The notes under the pieces were generated by a model. The model worked only from the letters and a program-made list of their open reading frames with translations, made no database searches and was not told where the DNA came from. Positions 24,789-37,244 of a DNA stretch of 64,000 bases are shown in pieces. The position numbers and the translations under genes were made by a program. The stretch comes from Litsea cubeba (lineage: Eukaryota > Streptophyta > Magnoliopsida > Laurales > Lauraceae), in the NCBI GenBank assembly GCA_012931725.1, contig CM022945.1, positions 19,206,580 through 19,270,579 of the forward strand, read 5' to 3'. Positions within the stretch are counted from its first letter, which is position 1. Every line of letters starts with the position of its first letter.

Positions 24789-25954
24789 TTTTTTTTATTA
24801 ACCCAGCTAGGGGGGCTTGGACCCATACAAGCAGGGGCAGACCTAGGGGGCTGGCACGGGCCATGGTCCCCCCTTACAATTGAAAATCCCCTAAAGTGCT
24901 TGCTTTGGCCCATCCTATGTGTGGCCATCCACTAATGGATGGTCCCTCCTTCATTTATAGATTTTTAAAACATTGTTTTGACTTTAGAAAAATGAAACGA
25001 AAATATTATTAATTTTGGAAAAATTTTAAAAGGAAAAAAATAAAAGAAAATGAGAACAAATAAGGAAATATTTTCTTGAGGAATGAGAAGATTTTTAATT
25101 GTCATTATAATCTATCTACACCTGCCCCAAATCTTATAATCAAAAAGAGGAAGAGGAGAAAGTATGTTTTTTTTTTTTTTGTTGGAGATCTCGCAGACTT
25201 GCAAAAATTTTGATGTATGAATAAAGAAGAAAAACGACAAACCCACTTTGTCTTTTACTATTTTTTTTTTTAAAGTGCATAGATGTACTGATTTCAATAC
25301 ATGTTATTATGTATTTTCAATCTTTGTTGCTCATATTGGAATCTAATTCGCTTAAATTTAATGTCCATTTGCGTTGTATTATTACATGATTTTTTAGCTC
25401 AATTGGAGTTTTATTCCATTGTGAATAAAGAAAAAACATTTTTGTTATTCATAAAAAATCCGATTTTAATTTAAGGAGATAAAAACTAGTGGAATCATGC
25501 TTTTTAATGGTTGTAGAAGGTAGACATGGATGCTTTTTGTTTTTTTTTTTTTTTTTGTTTTTGGTTGAGGTCGTAAACAAGTGACTGTACAAGGGGCATG
25601 CATAAGAAATGACTAGTACTACCTTGAGATTACAGAAAAAATCAATACTGAAACAATAATTGATGGTTTCAACTCAACGAAAGAACATCAAGTACAACTT
25701 GAATAATTTGATTATTACGTATTTTCTTATTAAAAATATATATTTTTTTTCTTTGACCCCCACTAAGCAAGATTTCTGGTTCCGCCCTAGCATACAAGTG
25801 GGAAGAATGCTCACACAAGTAGCAAAGAAGTCCGCACAGACAAGAAAAAAGTCCACATAAATGGGAAGAGATGACGTACCCAGGGTTCGAACCTTATCAG
25901 AACAGCCATGTGAAAATTGCCGCTACTTACTAGTGAGGTAAGTGGCCGTTATCG
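24789..25954 (-). mobile_element. tRNA-related SINE interrupted by a hAT element
   Basis: On the minus strand a head with A-box-like CTTACCTCACTAGTAAG and B-box GGTTCGAACCC runs from 25954 to 25799. The body resumes at 24831 and ends in an A-tail near 24789. The flanks carry AATATAA on both sides (24782-24788 and 25955-25961). Removing the hAT insertion leaves about 199 bp. Same family as the element at 7546-7817. Confidence 0.75.
24832..25790. mobile_element. Non-autonomous hAT element, CAGGGGC type
   Basis: Perfect 8-bp target duplication CATACAAG at 24824-24831 and 25791-25798. Ends are imperfect inverted repeats: CAGGGGCAGACCTAG and, reversed from the right, CTAGGGCGGAACCAG. The 959-bp interior is AT-rich with no transposase ORF. 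Confidence 0.88.
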
Positions 25955-28900
25955 AATATAAAAATTGTAGTATGGAGTTTATACCAAAACTGCCCATTCC
26001 TAGCTTAAATGGTTTGTCTTTCATTCTTGATTCAAAACAAAATAAAAATAAAAATCATGGGTGTATTTATTATTTATGCAACTAACTAAAAGCAATCCTA
26101 TCATGAACGGCCGTTTATAGCGTAGAAACAATTAGGTCGTTGGGTATCACTTGAAATGCATAGAGATCGATCTGAACGAAAAAAATGAAAACCTATCCTA
26201 TCACAGATTGCGAGGCTTCATCATATATTTAAAAACGTTGTAGACCAGTGTCAATAAGTTCCTAGCTGGGACAAGTCTTTCTCATATCAAAGCTACGTTG
26301 ATATAATTTTTCACATTTTTTTTTCCTTAATTTGGTCAAATGTTTTACATGTAATATAAGTTGTAAAGTATGCTCTTAGTATGCTTAACTCACTAGGGTG
26401 AATTGGCCCAACACCAATCTGAGAAAAGTGATTTGAGCGGTCTGCACTTCACAGAAGGCTAGCTAAACTAAAGGACACGAATTCTACATTTCTACGTGGA
26501 TATGCCACATGAGCTGATGTTGCCATTTCATTCGGATTCGATTCCTTTTTACTATCTACATTGATGGTCGTGTGTTTTCCTTCTCTTCTGATAAAGGATG
26601 GTGTTGTGATTGTTTCCTGTTGCTTCTATCAAACGCGTGTCATGGAGAGCTCAAAATGCCAAAGGCTGTTATGGCGCTATGCATGTGTTACGAAGGTAGA
26701 AGAGAACTCTATTTTATTAAAGAAGTTGGATGAACGGGCACGTCAATCCTTAAAAAGTTAAAACCGAATGGGAGTTGCATACCACACGTATCCATACGTT
26801 AAGATCAAACCAGCTGACGCAATCTGATATCTACAATTTACTCTCAACCTCCTAGAAGCTCTCAGCCTCTAGAAGCTCCAAAAAATCAAACGTTTTAGCT
26901 GAGGGAAATCACCATACATTTACCTAATTTCTGGAATCAACTTCTGTGAAGCACCCATAGCAATATAACATAATTTTCTTTGGATGAGTCATATCTCGGT
27001 CCAAATCAGACAAGCCCATCACAGAAAATTGGCTTCACTGCTGGACGAGTCCGGATCATCTATCGCATTTGTTATATTTTCACCGTGAGTAGACCAATAA
27101 CACTCCACTATGTCATTCAAAAATTTAAGTGATTCTAACATTACAGAGTGTTATTGATCTACTAACTATGAAGGTATAACAAATATGACAGGTGATCCGA
27201 TCTCTCACTGGACATTTATGTTAGAAAACAAGATCTAGATCTATGATCTAGAAAAACTTTAAACAACCAAGATCCTCCATGTCAAATCATCAATAGATGT
27301 AAAGCGGAAAACATACCTTGATCCATTGTGAAAATTATTCGCAGGTTGTTGATCTTCCAATCCAATATGGCTGCCCAGAGAAACTTTCTTTCTGATGATG
27401 GGATGTCAGAGAGAATAGGAACTTACCATTATTTGAATTAGTATTCTGGTATCTACACATTAATCCCATGACAATTATACCCTTAAGCCTTAAAACTTTA
27501 AGTCTTAATTAGATCACTTCAATTAGGCTTAACCAAAGATAGCATAACACATTTAATGGTAACATGTGTGGCCCCACATGATGGAATTTTCCAACAATTT
27601 AATCTTCTGATCATATTCTTATCCAACGATATCTAATGATGATGGCGTTTGCGTAGACGAAAGAAAGAGGCCCACCAGAAAGATCAGTATGCTGTGACAT
27701 GGTTGTCGGTTTTGGTACAGAGAAAGCTACTGCATTAGCATATACCTTGAAAAAGGCACTACCCAAAAAAAACAAAGGCCCTTGAACAAATCAGTGGGAA
27801 GACCAGATTGGATGGTTGTTTTCATCTAGAAAGGAAGACCTCAGGAATCAAAGACTGTTTAAGTTATAAATAAATGAAAAAAAAAAAATGATTCCGAGCT
27901 TTAAACTAGGATTACTTTAGTGGTATCTCCCTTAGAGTCAATCTAAATTAGAGAATATTTCCATCATTGCCGCATGACTACTAGGCCAATTCATGCCTTG
28001 GTAGGTATATATATTCTTTAAGATCATTAGTCTATCATGGTTTTAAAACTGACGAATTTGAGTTTTACTGTAAATGACCAGATTCTTCGCATGAAAGATT
28101 AACCATAACCAAATACTTGTATTCTACTTTATAAGTCTATTTAGATCTAACATGCCCTAAAAGCAACTAAAAATCAAAGGTTTATAATTTTTTTTATTAA
28201 ACGAGATTTCTCCTTTTAAAAATAAATCTTTTCAAGAAAAAAGGCGGTAAGAGACTGAGATATTAGGATCACCATTTAGGAAAACTGTTAGAGATTTCAG
28301 ATTCAACTGATGTAGTGTGTGAAATATTCATGTTCTAAAAAGCAGGCTTTAAACTTTTATCTAATTTGATATGGAGAAGATGATTTTTAAGTTCATCTAA
28401 TCAGGTCATTTAGGTGTTGGACATCATTTGTCACCATCCATCCATCCCGTCAAATTATCGTAGCACAATGGTAATTCAGCCGACTAAAACCCACAATGGG
28501 CCCCTTTAGCAAACGCAGTCTGTTGGATCTCATATAACTCACTCCCACAATCATTGATCTTTTTTTTTTTTTTTTTTTTCACTTCATCAACTTGGGCATT
28601 AATTGTTAGTCAATTGTCATGTAGCACTGAAGAAATTGTGTTTCTTCTAGATGAATGATCTCGATCGTTAAATGAGAAGATTTGACTAATATTGACCCCA
28701 ACAAACTATAGAAAATGCAGATACCCTTGCTTACAATAAGATTAATCAATTCTTGGGGTCCGATAAAGACAAAGGATATGTCAGTGGCCTAGCTTGATTC
28801 AGTGCCAATAGGATTAAAATAATCTCCACTATATTTGTTTAAAGAAAGGAAGAAAACAAGGCAGTAAAAGATAAGAAGAAAGGGGACCAATTGTACCTTT

Positions 28901-29813
28901 TGACCATCTAGACTAACCAGAACTATACGAGATTATAGCACTTATTTTACTAGTGATGCTAGAAATTCTAGATTGCCATCAGGTCTATTTTCTCAGACCT
29001 ACCCAAGGGCCTTTTCTCTTTCTTTGTTGGCCACTTTACTTTCCTTTGAAATTCATCGCACGAAGGTGAAGTGACGAGCAAATGAGTCCAAGGCGATGGG
29101 TCTTCTCATAGTGGAATTGTCATTCCACTAGTCGACAGTCAGTCTTTTGGAAATAGAGGACATTGTAATTGATCATGTCGATTTGGAAATGTTGAAATCT
29201 TTGACTAAATTGCTGCTTCATATAATTGGAGGGATAGTGGTATGCTTATGTCATCATGGACGTTGTCAGGTAGACGATGGGCCCCACGATGTTTAATTTT
29301 TCATCTGCTTAGTTATCGCCCGGATGGATGGGTATTTGAGTCAATTTCAACTCCAATCGAGAAAAATAGGTCAAAAATTAAATAAACAACTTAATTAGTT
29401 AAACTCTTGTCTTCTACAAATTCATTAGTTTATTATGGTGCATATCACAGCAATAGTTATCTTGAGTTTTGAACTACAAATTCATATGAAAATATGTGGT
29501 ATAAATGAATTAGATCAAGTAAAGATGAACATCCACCTAGTGGCCACCGGGAATTTTACTGGCTTCTCTATGGGTAAGGAAGGATTGGGAACCCTTCGTT
29601 AGCATACAAAAAAAAAAAAAAAAAAACGTCCATCCATTCAAGTATTCCTGATGGAAATTGTCATGTGTTTTTCTTCTCGACATTATCATAGAACATCCTT
29701 CGTATACATGACCTATCTATCTATTACAAAGATTCTAAAATGCCTCAATTTCTTGTTCGCAATTTGTCCATAGGACAGGTTTTAAGATGTCACAACCAAC
29801 AGAATGGCACAAC
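25955..29813. other. Intergenic DNA, no gene seen
   Basis: Long AT-rich spacer. Apart from the fold-back at 27038-27215 and homopolymer runs (28560-28579 T, 29608-29627 A), no coding sequence, RNA gene or transposon end could be supported. Confidence 0.4.
27038..27215. repeat. Imperfect fold-back, arms about 65 bp
   Basis: Left arm (about 27038-27102) includes TTTGTTATATTTTCACC and CCAATAACACTCC. The right arm (27148-27215) carries the reverse complements with about a quarter of positions changed (GAGTGTTATTGATC, GGTATAACAAATATGACAGG). It could be a small MITE or the template of a hairpin RNA. No target duplication is evident. Confidence 0.6.
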
Positions 29814-30778
29814 TAGGCCATTCAATGGGATGGGCCGGGCCTGGGCTTAGGTTGTCCAATTCCGTCTCGAAAATAGAACAGGCCTGTTGAGTGTTGCCCA
29901 ATCCTAGCCCTAAATTGAACGGGCCTACATCAAATCTCATCCCTTAAGGGCTCGGGCTGGGACAGGGTTGGGCCTAGGCTTAGCCCGATCTTGGATATAA
30001 GTAAAACATTCTCTAATTATTCCTATTGTCACCAGACACCCGGTGTGAACTGTAATTTAAACCCTCCCCCTTTTTTCCAGGCTTGGGACGGCAATGGAAT
30101 GCAACAAGCAACAAGGCGGAGTTAAAAAACTTTTTTTTTTTTTTTGCCGACAACAGTGGAAATTCAATAGAAATGAATGAGTATCCTATAGGCTATAAGG
30201 GTTAAGAATGTAGGAACAGTTAAAACCTTTTTTTTTTTTTTCCAGTGAAAGTAGAAAATCATAAAATCAATAGAAATGAATGAGAATAAGTATCCTATAA
30301 TTTATATGAGTCAAGTTAAAGTAATGTAGGATCGGTTAAAAGCTTCTCCTTTTTTTTTCCTGTGAAAGTAGAAAATCATTAAAATGAATGAGAATGAATA
30401 TCCTATATGGGTCAAGTAATGTAAAAAAGAAATCAACAGAAATTATTTTTCTTTTAATATGTCTAAAACATCAATTAGTGCATTTCCATTATTGTCTAAA
30501 CCATCATCACCAGTTTTGTCATGACTAAACCAATATTGGACACAAATTGTAATATATAAATAATTATTATTAAATGACTTTGCAGTGGGTCGGGCCAGTC
30601 TTGAACGGGCTGAGTTGTTTCTGCCCAGTCCCAGTCCCATTTTGGCCGGGCTTTAAAATGTATTGTCCAAGCCCAGCCCACTTGGCTCAAATTTTTTTAA
30701 AAGCCCTGTATTTTCGGGCTTGGGACGGACTGGGCCGGGCTTTCTACCCATTTCAACGCAGTCCCATTGATAGGCCTA
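29814..30778. mobile_element. Non-autonomous hAT element, TAGGCC...CAATGGGA type
   Basis: Left end TAGGCCATTCAATGGGA; the right end reversed reads TAGGCCTATCAATGGGA. Flanked by GGCACAAC (29806-29813) and AGCACAAC (30779-30786), an 8-bp duplication with one mismatch. GGCCGGGC-rich stretches lie near both ends. Inside, about three direct copies of a 95-bp unit (30130-30420), each with AATGAATGAGNNTNAGTATCC-like words. No transposase ORF. Confidence 0.82.
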
Positions 30779-30786
30779 AGCACAAC

Positions 30787-32049
30787 CCTCTCACATGGGA
30801 AGAGATGTTTTTCCCCTTCTATGCAAATGCATTATTCTCTCCCTGAACTATCTTTCCCTCAATCACTATTGATGAGGATCATGAATCATAATATAATCTA
30901 GTCTTAATAAAAGGGTTTCTATTCCCATTAACATACCTCAAAGTTAAAAGTTTAGCAAACGAGAATACTTGTTGAGAATAGAATTGCAAATGGGTATCCA
31001 ATTATGAGAGTATAAAAAGTCTCCGGTTTAAAATAAAGTGGGTATGGAATCTACTTCTGGATTTGGATCCATAAGATTATGAACATTCAAATCCAATGTG
31101 CAACCTAGTTGAGGATTTGGCTCGAGACTGATCGGATGAGAGAAAGTGAATTTTTATAGCCAACCCTGATACAATTGGGACAAGAATTTGATGATGGTGA
31201 TGATAATTTTGAAGTTTTGTGATCCAATTACACTAATGCACCTCACATCTCATTTCATATCTATTGAGGAGTGGTCTACATGCGAGGGAAATATTAAAAT
31301 GTATGTATGCCTTCTCTACTAAAAACTTTGCTAATAAGACTTCTACTAGAATTCTAAGATTCGAGCCACCTAAATGGTCTCAAATGATCTTTGAAATTCT
31401 TAAAATTCTAACTCTCTTTGTATTTTGTTTGGAACTTCTAGATGTTCAAGTAAAAAGGAGGATTCAAGAATTTCACTATATCTGATAATTTCAAGACTCT
31501 CCGGACACAATTCTCTCAATTCTCTAAATTTCAAATATTTATTTTATTAACCCCTGCCTTCCTCTCAAATGTTTAAACACCCCTGTATCATCTATCTTTT
31601 CTTTTCCAAACAGAATTAAAGTGCCAAAAGGCTAAAAGTTGCACTTTATAAAATGTTCCACCTTTGCTCTCTATCCATACGAATTCTTTATCTCTTCCTT
31701 GCAAGGGAACTTAAATTGTAATTTTTTAATTTTATTTTAAGGAATTTGACATATTAATTCCTCTTAAATCCTACTGCTCCAATTTCATAATTTCACGATT
31801 GAAATTGAACTAATATCACCAAAGCCGTTTGACTCTAGTTTATATTTTTTTTTATTTTACTTCTTTTTACTAAGGATCCCATGATATCATGTGATCCACA
31901 TATTAAAGTTGAATAGCCCGTATATTAAAAAATCCAGATTATCTTCTTATTTAGACTCGATTCCATAATATTATGGGTTTTTAAACTTTTTATTAAAAAT
32001 TCATGATATTATGAGATTCAGGTTAAAAAGTAAATATATAGGAAAATAT
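30787..32049. other. Intergenic DNA, no gene seen
   Basis: AT-rich. A segment at 30985-31140 (TGCAAATGGGTATCCAA, then GGGTATGGAATC) recurs in diverged form at 43632-43745, so it belongs to an unclassified dispersed repeat. Confidence 0.4.
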
Positions 32050-32400
32050 TCATATGCATACAGCCCTCACCATGTTATGGTGAGGGACAACATAGTAGAG
32101 TTGACTTTATAACAAATTCAAATCATCAACACATATGGAACTCCCTTAAGTACACTAGACCCATTGAATTTTCACATATCCAAATGGATTGGACCGTTGG
32201 ATCGAAGGTCAATTTTTTCCTTTAACATAAAGTCATTAAATGTGTGGGCTACGGATGAAGGGATTAGAGGCATTGAATTGATCCCAAATTTGATCTATGG
32301 TCTCATCCAAGGTGTCTCTTTCCATCCCTCATAAGTTTTACGATTACTAGGTCACTAAATAAGCTCTATTAAATTTATTTCTCAACATATATGGTGAGGA
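32050..32400. repeat. Dispersed repeat, uninterrupted copy
   Basis: Matches the reverse complement of 41150-41975 in two blocks: GGACAACATAGTAGAGTTGA (about 32088) and AAGTACACTAGACCCATTGA (about 32149), continuing through GCATTGAATTGATCCCAAAT. Here the blocks are contiguous, whereas at 41 kb they are split by plastid DNA. Family unknown. Confidence 0.75.
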
Positions 32401-32910
32401 AAGAATGCATAGAAATATCCAGTAACCACGTTAGTAGATTTTCAATCAAATGGGAAACTTGGAAATATAGCTGTTAAAGGCGCACAACCGGACAACTCCA
32501 TGATTGAGTCAACACCAAACACGTGCCCACTGTAAAGTTGTGGAGGTCCACTAACAAACACTGCAACACAACACTGAACACTTTGCTGACTTGTCACATC
32601 TATCTATGTCTTGTTTTTAGGCAATATGCAATGAACAACGTGAATGCCGTTTCACACGGACGAGATACGAATCTTCATGTGAATGCAGATCCGAAGGCTG
32701 TTTGGATCCATAGAAATGGAAGCAAAAGCACTTGATAAGCCAGGGCCCAGCATTATCTACTCTTCTTTCCCAACCATCTCCTTCAGCGTTGGTAAATGAC
32801 TCTGACTTTTATGAGATTACAAGGTGCCCCGGATTTGAACCTGAGTGCCTTCTTTCTTTCAGTCATTTCTGTTTTCTATGCGGACGTTTTCTTGTTTCAT
32901 TTGTCTGCGG

Positions 32911-33066
32911 ATTTTTTTTTTTTCCCCATAGCTTCGACTACCCTCCCCTCAGTTAGGTATAAAAAAAAAATAAAGACGAAGAAAATAGATTTAGATGAGG
33001 AAGGGATTGAACCTTCGACCTTGTGTTAACTGCACGCACACGCTCATAACCAGCTAAGCTACCGAA
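32911..33066 (-). mobile_element. tRNA-derived SINE-like element
   Basis: On the minus strand 33063-33005 has an A box TAGCTTAGCTGG, a D-arm that pairs, a B box GGTTCAATCCC and a perfect T-arm (GAAGG/CCTTC). The acceptor halves do not pair and no usable anticodon stem is present, so it is not a working tRNA. An A-tail (T run about 32911-32924) lies about 80 bp downstream. No target duplication found. Confidence 0.5.
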
Positions 33067-34311
33067 AAATTTTAAAAGAATATAAACTTTGGAAAAAAAG
33101 ACTCTTAACAGATGAGAACTATGTATAGTGCAGGGAGCACAAATCAAGCAAGCATTATTGATTTCCAGAGCCTTTTACCAATCACCTTATAAAGATTTAA
33201 CATTACTGATAACACATTTACCAAAAAAAAACATTACTGATAGCTCAGATCAGTCCCAAGGTACTGGATCATATAGTTCTGATGATACCATAGCTCCAAT
33301 ATACATTCATTTTGGATCCTAAAACCTTTGGCCTTATTACAATAAATCGGGCTAACATCTCAGGAGTTCTGAGATGTTGATTGCTGGATGATTATATGAT
33401 TTTGTAGGATTATCCATCTCTTAAGTGGATAATTGTATGATTTTGTATATAGACGATAAGTTTCTGTAGTCATACTTTGTTCTTTGATTAACATAAATAC
33501 TAATTTAAACAAACCAGCCACCCCCACCCCAGGAGGAAAACAAAGCAAAAAGAAAAAAGAATAAAAAGCAGGTTTTACCTGCATTTGGTCCTAACCCTAG
33601 CTATGAGCCAAGAACCTGGCAATGTCAAAGCCAAAAGTAGTTTTTGGCTCTTTTGTATGTGAGACTCAAGTACTCTCCTGTGTTGTTGCCAAGCCAAAAG
33701 TAGTTTTTTTTTTTATCCGCTTGGTGGCCTCATGGTCAACAGTTGCAAAGGAAAACGGCCACTCTAGAGTTCGAACTTTGGAGAAAGCGGTAGGAGGCCG
33801 GTGTTCTATTCACAGTCACACCCTTAGATTCTTCGGCCATTAGTAGATTAGTTCTGAGAGCCCATGATGCAAAATCTGAAAACCAATGAATCATGGTTTG
33901 TGGCACATGACTTGGTCTGACGATCTCATTAATGGCAAAAAATGGGCAGGAGTCCTTCCCAGTTGTGATGATGAACGGTCTTTGAACAATCATCAGCAAG
34001 TGAACGAGCCACCATGCATCTAACCATCTTCAGACTCTACTCAGCAGGTCCTCTTCAAATAGTCAACTTGGAAAAATGTCCGATAATTGATAGCCCTGAT
34101 CCCTGTTCAAACTAACTGCTCTCCATTTTAAATGAATGATGAGTTCTGAGGCCTATACGTCTGCATAGAATTAAATACGTCGCGACCAATGGGAAAATGG
34201 GTTTTCATGAAAATAATTTACGATTAAATGGCCCCAAATAAAGGATTATTAAAGAGGTGACGTGACTTTGACTTTCTTAGTATTTGAAGTTCTTGGGGTA
34301 ATGGCTGGGCA
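33067..34311. other. Intergenic DNA, no gene seen
   Basis: AT-rich spacer. A GAGTTCGAACTTTG word at about 33767 next to a T run at 33703 may be another SINE remnant. The part from about 34190 resembles 57955-58170. Confidence 0.35.
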
Positions 34312-34465
34312 TGGGCGGACCTAAGTATTGGTATGTGGGTGCAGGTGCACCCGCTAGATTCGAGAAACTCCTTGATAATACTTTTAAAAAACTTATTTTT
34401 TATTTGCCTTCTTAACTCGACCATTACCAGCACCACCCAAATGAAAATATTGCGTCCACCATTAT
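34312..34465. mobile_element. Very short hAT MITE
   Basis: Flanked by GCTGGGCA (34304-34311) and GCTGGGTA (34466-34473). Ends TGGGCGGACC and (reversed) ATAATGGTGGACGC are weak inverted repeats. The paralogous sequence at about 58160 reads GTGGCTGGGTATTTA with a single GCTGGGTA, giving an unoccupied site for the same repeat. Length 154 bp. Confidence 0.72.
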
Positions 34466-34503
34466 GCTGGGTATACATTTTCTATTAAAGGGCAGGCTAT
34501 TTA

Positions 34504-34707
34504 GGGCTTGTTTGGTTGCATTAAAATATTCAAGAATTTTTTAAGCGACTAAATATGAAGGCGGCCAAAGGGTAGGTATTAATTTCCCATCTTCCTTTGA
34601 TTTAGTTTTCATAAAAAGAAATGTATTTTTGGAAACTCACATTTGATATTCATTTTTAACCCTCTTCAAAAAATACCCTATATATTTTAATGTAAACAAA
34701 CATTCAC
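34504..34707. mobile_element. PIF/Harbinger (Tourist-like) MITE
   Basis: Left end GGGCTTGTTTGGTTGCATT, right end reversed GTGAATGTTTGTTTACATT, with TTA on both sides (34501-34503 and 34708-34710). The pairing continues inward through AAAATAT. Length 204 bp, no ORF. Confidence 0.65.
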
Positions 34708-36101
34708 TTATTAATAGTTTTTTTCTTAGTATTCATCTTTGTTTCTTGGGTTTTAAAGTCTTAATAAAAATACATAGCTTAGAACACCAAGAAATTCAAT
34801 TACACAAAACAAACTGGCATCAGCTTGCACCTCTTTTACAAGCTCCCAACGCCAGCCTTTGGGAGATGAAGTCTGGTTTTCTAGCCAGCCTTTTATGCAC
34901 AGCCGTCAAGTTCTCAACTAATATAAGTTGGACAGGCTCATGGCTCCCTTATCAATAAATTCCATGTTAGCATTGTCATTGATTTCAGAATCTTATCACT
35001 ATAAGAAGTTGACACTTTTAGCGACGTTTTTTTAAATTCGTCGGTAAATATAAATATTTACCGACGTATATAAAAACGTCGGTAAAAATTCGAATTTTAC
35101 CGACGTTTTTTAATAAACGTCGGTAAAAGTTCATACTCAACTTAACGTTATTTTTAAAAAACAAAGATTTTTACTGATGAAAAAAAAACGTCGGTAAAAG
35201 TATTTTTATTTTATTTTATTTATTTTACCGAAGAAAAAAAATGTCAGTACAACTTTTTTTAATTTTTATTTATTTTTCTGTTTATTTTACCGACGAAAAA
35301 AAACGTCGATAAATTTTTTTTTAATTTTTATTTTATTTATTTTACAGACAAAAAGAAACGTCGCTAAAATATTTTTAATTTTTAATTTATATTTCTTTTT
35401 ATTTTACCCACGAAAAAAAAAACATCGATAAAAGGTTTTTCCAATTTTAATTTTATTTATTTTACCAACGAAATAAAAAGTCGGTAAGATTGTTTTGTAA
35501 TATTTATTTATTTTGCTTGTTTTTTTAATTTTTATTTATTTTTCTTTTTATTTTACCGATGAAAAAAATGTCGGTAAAAGGTTTTTTTAATTTTAATTTT
35601 TTTTATTTTACCGATGAAATAAAACATCAGTAAAATTTTGTTTTTTAATTTTTAATTATTTTTCTTTTTATTTTACCGACGAAAAAAAACTTTCGCGAAA
35701 GGTTTTTTAATTTACAGACGAAAAAAACATCGGTAAAACTCTTTTTTAATTTTTATTTATTTTTCTTTTTATTTTACCGATGAAAAAAACATCGGTAAAA
35801 GGTTTTTTATTTTTATTTTATTTATTTTACCGATGAAAAAAAAAACGTCAGTAAAACCCTCACTCAACTTTGTTTGACTTCAACTTGAAGAGAATGAGCT
35901 GATTTTTTATGCATTAATTACTCTCCTTGGAGTAGTCGAGCATGGTAAGCTGAGTCAGTGCAGGCTTTCTATGAATTTGCTTTTTCTATATCAATTATTC
36001 ATACAGATTTTACCTTCATTTTCTATTTTTCTTTTTTTACGTTTGGTAATCATGTTTTGGCATCTATCTCAATAACTGGTCTTCGTAATGTTGATTACTA
36101 G

Positions 36102-36360
36102 GTGGTTATGCATCGAATGGTCCCAAGGTGATGGTGATTCGAGTAACACAACAGTGAGTCCTAATCATACTTCGGTGTTGGTAGGCTTGCTATATCTTTT
36201 ATCGTTGTTAACCCATTTCTTCTTGTAGATATTTGTTGGACGACTTTGATCCAAATTGCAGTGACAAGGATCTCAAACAAGCCTTCTCTCAATATGGTGA
36301 GACTGTCTCGGTAAAAATACCAATCGGAAAAGGTTGCGGATTTGTGCACTTTGCTCAGCG
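36102..36360 (+). pseudogene. RBP45/47-type RNA-binding protein, two captured exons
   Basis: Exon 36102-36153 encodes SQGDGDSSNTT and ends at a GTGAGT donor. After a 75-bp intron ending TTCTTGTAG, exon 36229-36360 encodes IFVGRL, then DPNCSDKDLKQAFSQYGET and VSVKIPIGKGCGFVHFAQR before a GT donor. This is the start of the third RRM of oligo(U)-binding RBP45/47 proteins, with its RNP motifs. An extra T after the CTT codon (CTTTGATCC) shifts the frame between IFVGRL and DPN, and the first exon has also lost a base. Retention of the intron shows it was copied as DNA, not through mRNA. Confidence 0.8.
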
Positions 36361-37244
36361 GTACATTTTTTGATCTTGTCAATTTTTGTATTTATTTTAC
36401 CGACTAAAAAAAACGTCGGCGAAAGTTTTTTTTTTTTTTTACCAACGAAAAAAAACGTCGGTAAAACTGTTTTTTATTTTTATTTATTTTTTCTTTTATT
36501 TTACCGACGAAAAAAACGTCGGCGAAAATTCTTTTTTTATTTTACCGACGAAAAAAAAAAAACGTCGGAAAAAGTTTTTTTATGTTACCCTCTTCCTACC
36601 ACCTTCAGTATCACAACCAAAGTTATCTTTTCACACTGCCTTGTTATCTTTTCACACTGCCTTTCTTTAAGAGCTTAATCGGTTCTCCTCTTTCTTTTTC
36701 TTTTTTTTCTTTCTTCACTGTTCATAAATATCTATATTATAAAAACCATGAGAGCACCTATTCTACAACTTTTTCAAATCTCACCTTTGGCTAACCTCTT
36801 TACAATTAGTTTTATTCATCTTATGAATTAACCATGGGTCTAGGACCTCTAGGTACATAAAGTTACACTGTGCAAAGGCATTCGTTCTGAGTGGCTTAAG
36901 TTTTAAATAGGCGAGCCCCGCTGCAAAGTTTCACTCTTTCCATTTACATGAAGTGTGGTAAAGAGACTAGCAATATGAGCTCTACTTGATTAGTGGTAAA
37001 AGTTGCTTAGAAAAACTTTTCATAAAAAAAATAGTAAATCCAGACTTGGTTTATAGTAAAAGTGAGAGATTTTATATTAAAAAATTATTGAAATCCAATA
37101 ATTATAGGTTGATGATATAATTTTAAGTTTTTGCCAAAATGTGGTGTTTGAATTACAAGGGGGTCCTTAAAGATGGAATTGCTAATACGCTGTGTAATAT
37201 TGCAACTATTGTAGCCCGCTTAACTTAGGCACTTGCTCTAACCT

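Noticed and set aside
33005..33063. Possible nuclear tRNA gene on the minus strand
   Set aside because: D-arm and T-arm fold, but the acceptor halves do not pair and the anticodon arm is irregular. A SINE head fits better.
36334..36794. Overlapping Phe/Lys-rich plus-strand ORFs
   Set aside because: They arise from translation of the A/T-rich ACCGACG palindromes and have no protein-like features.
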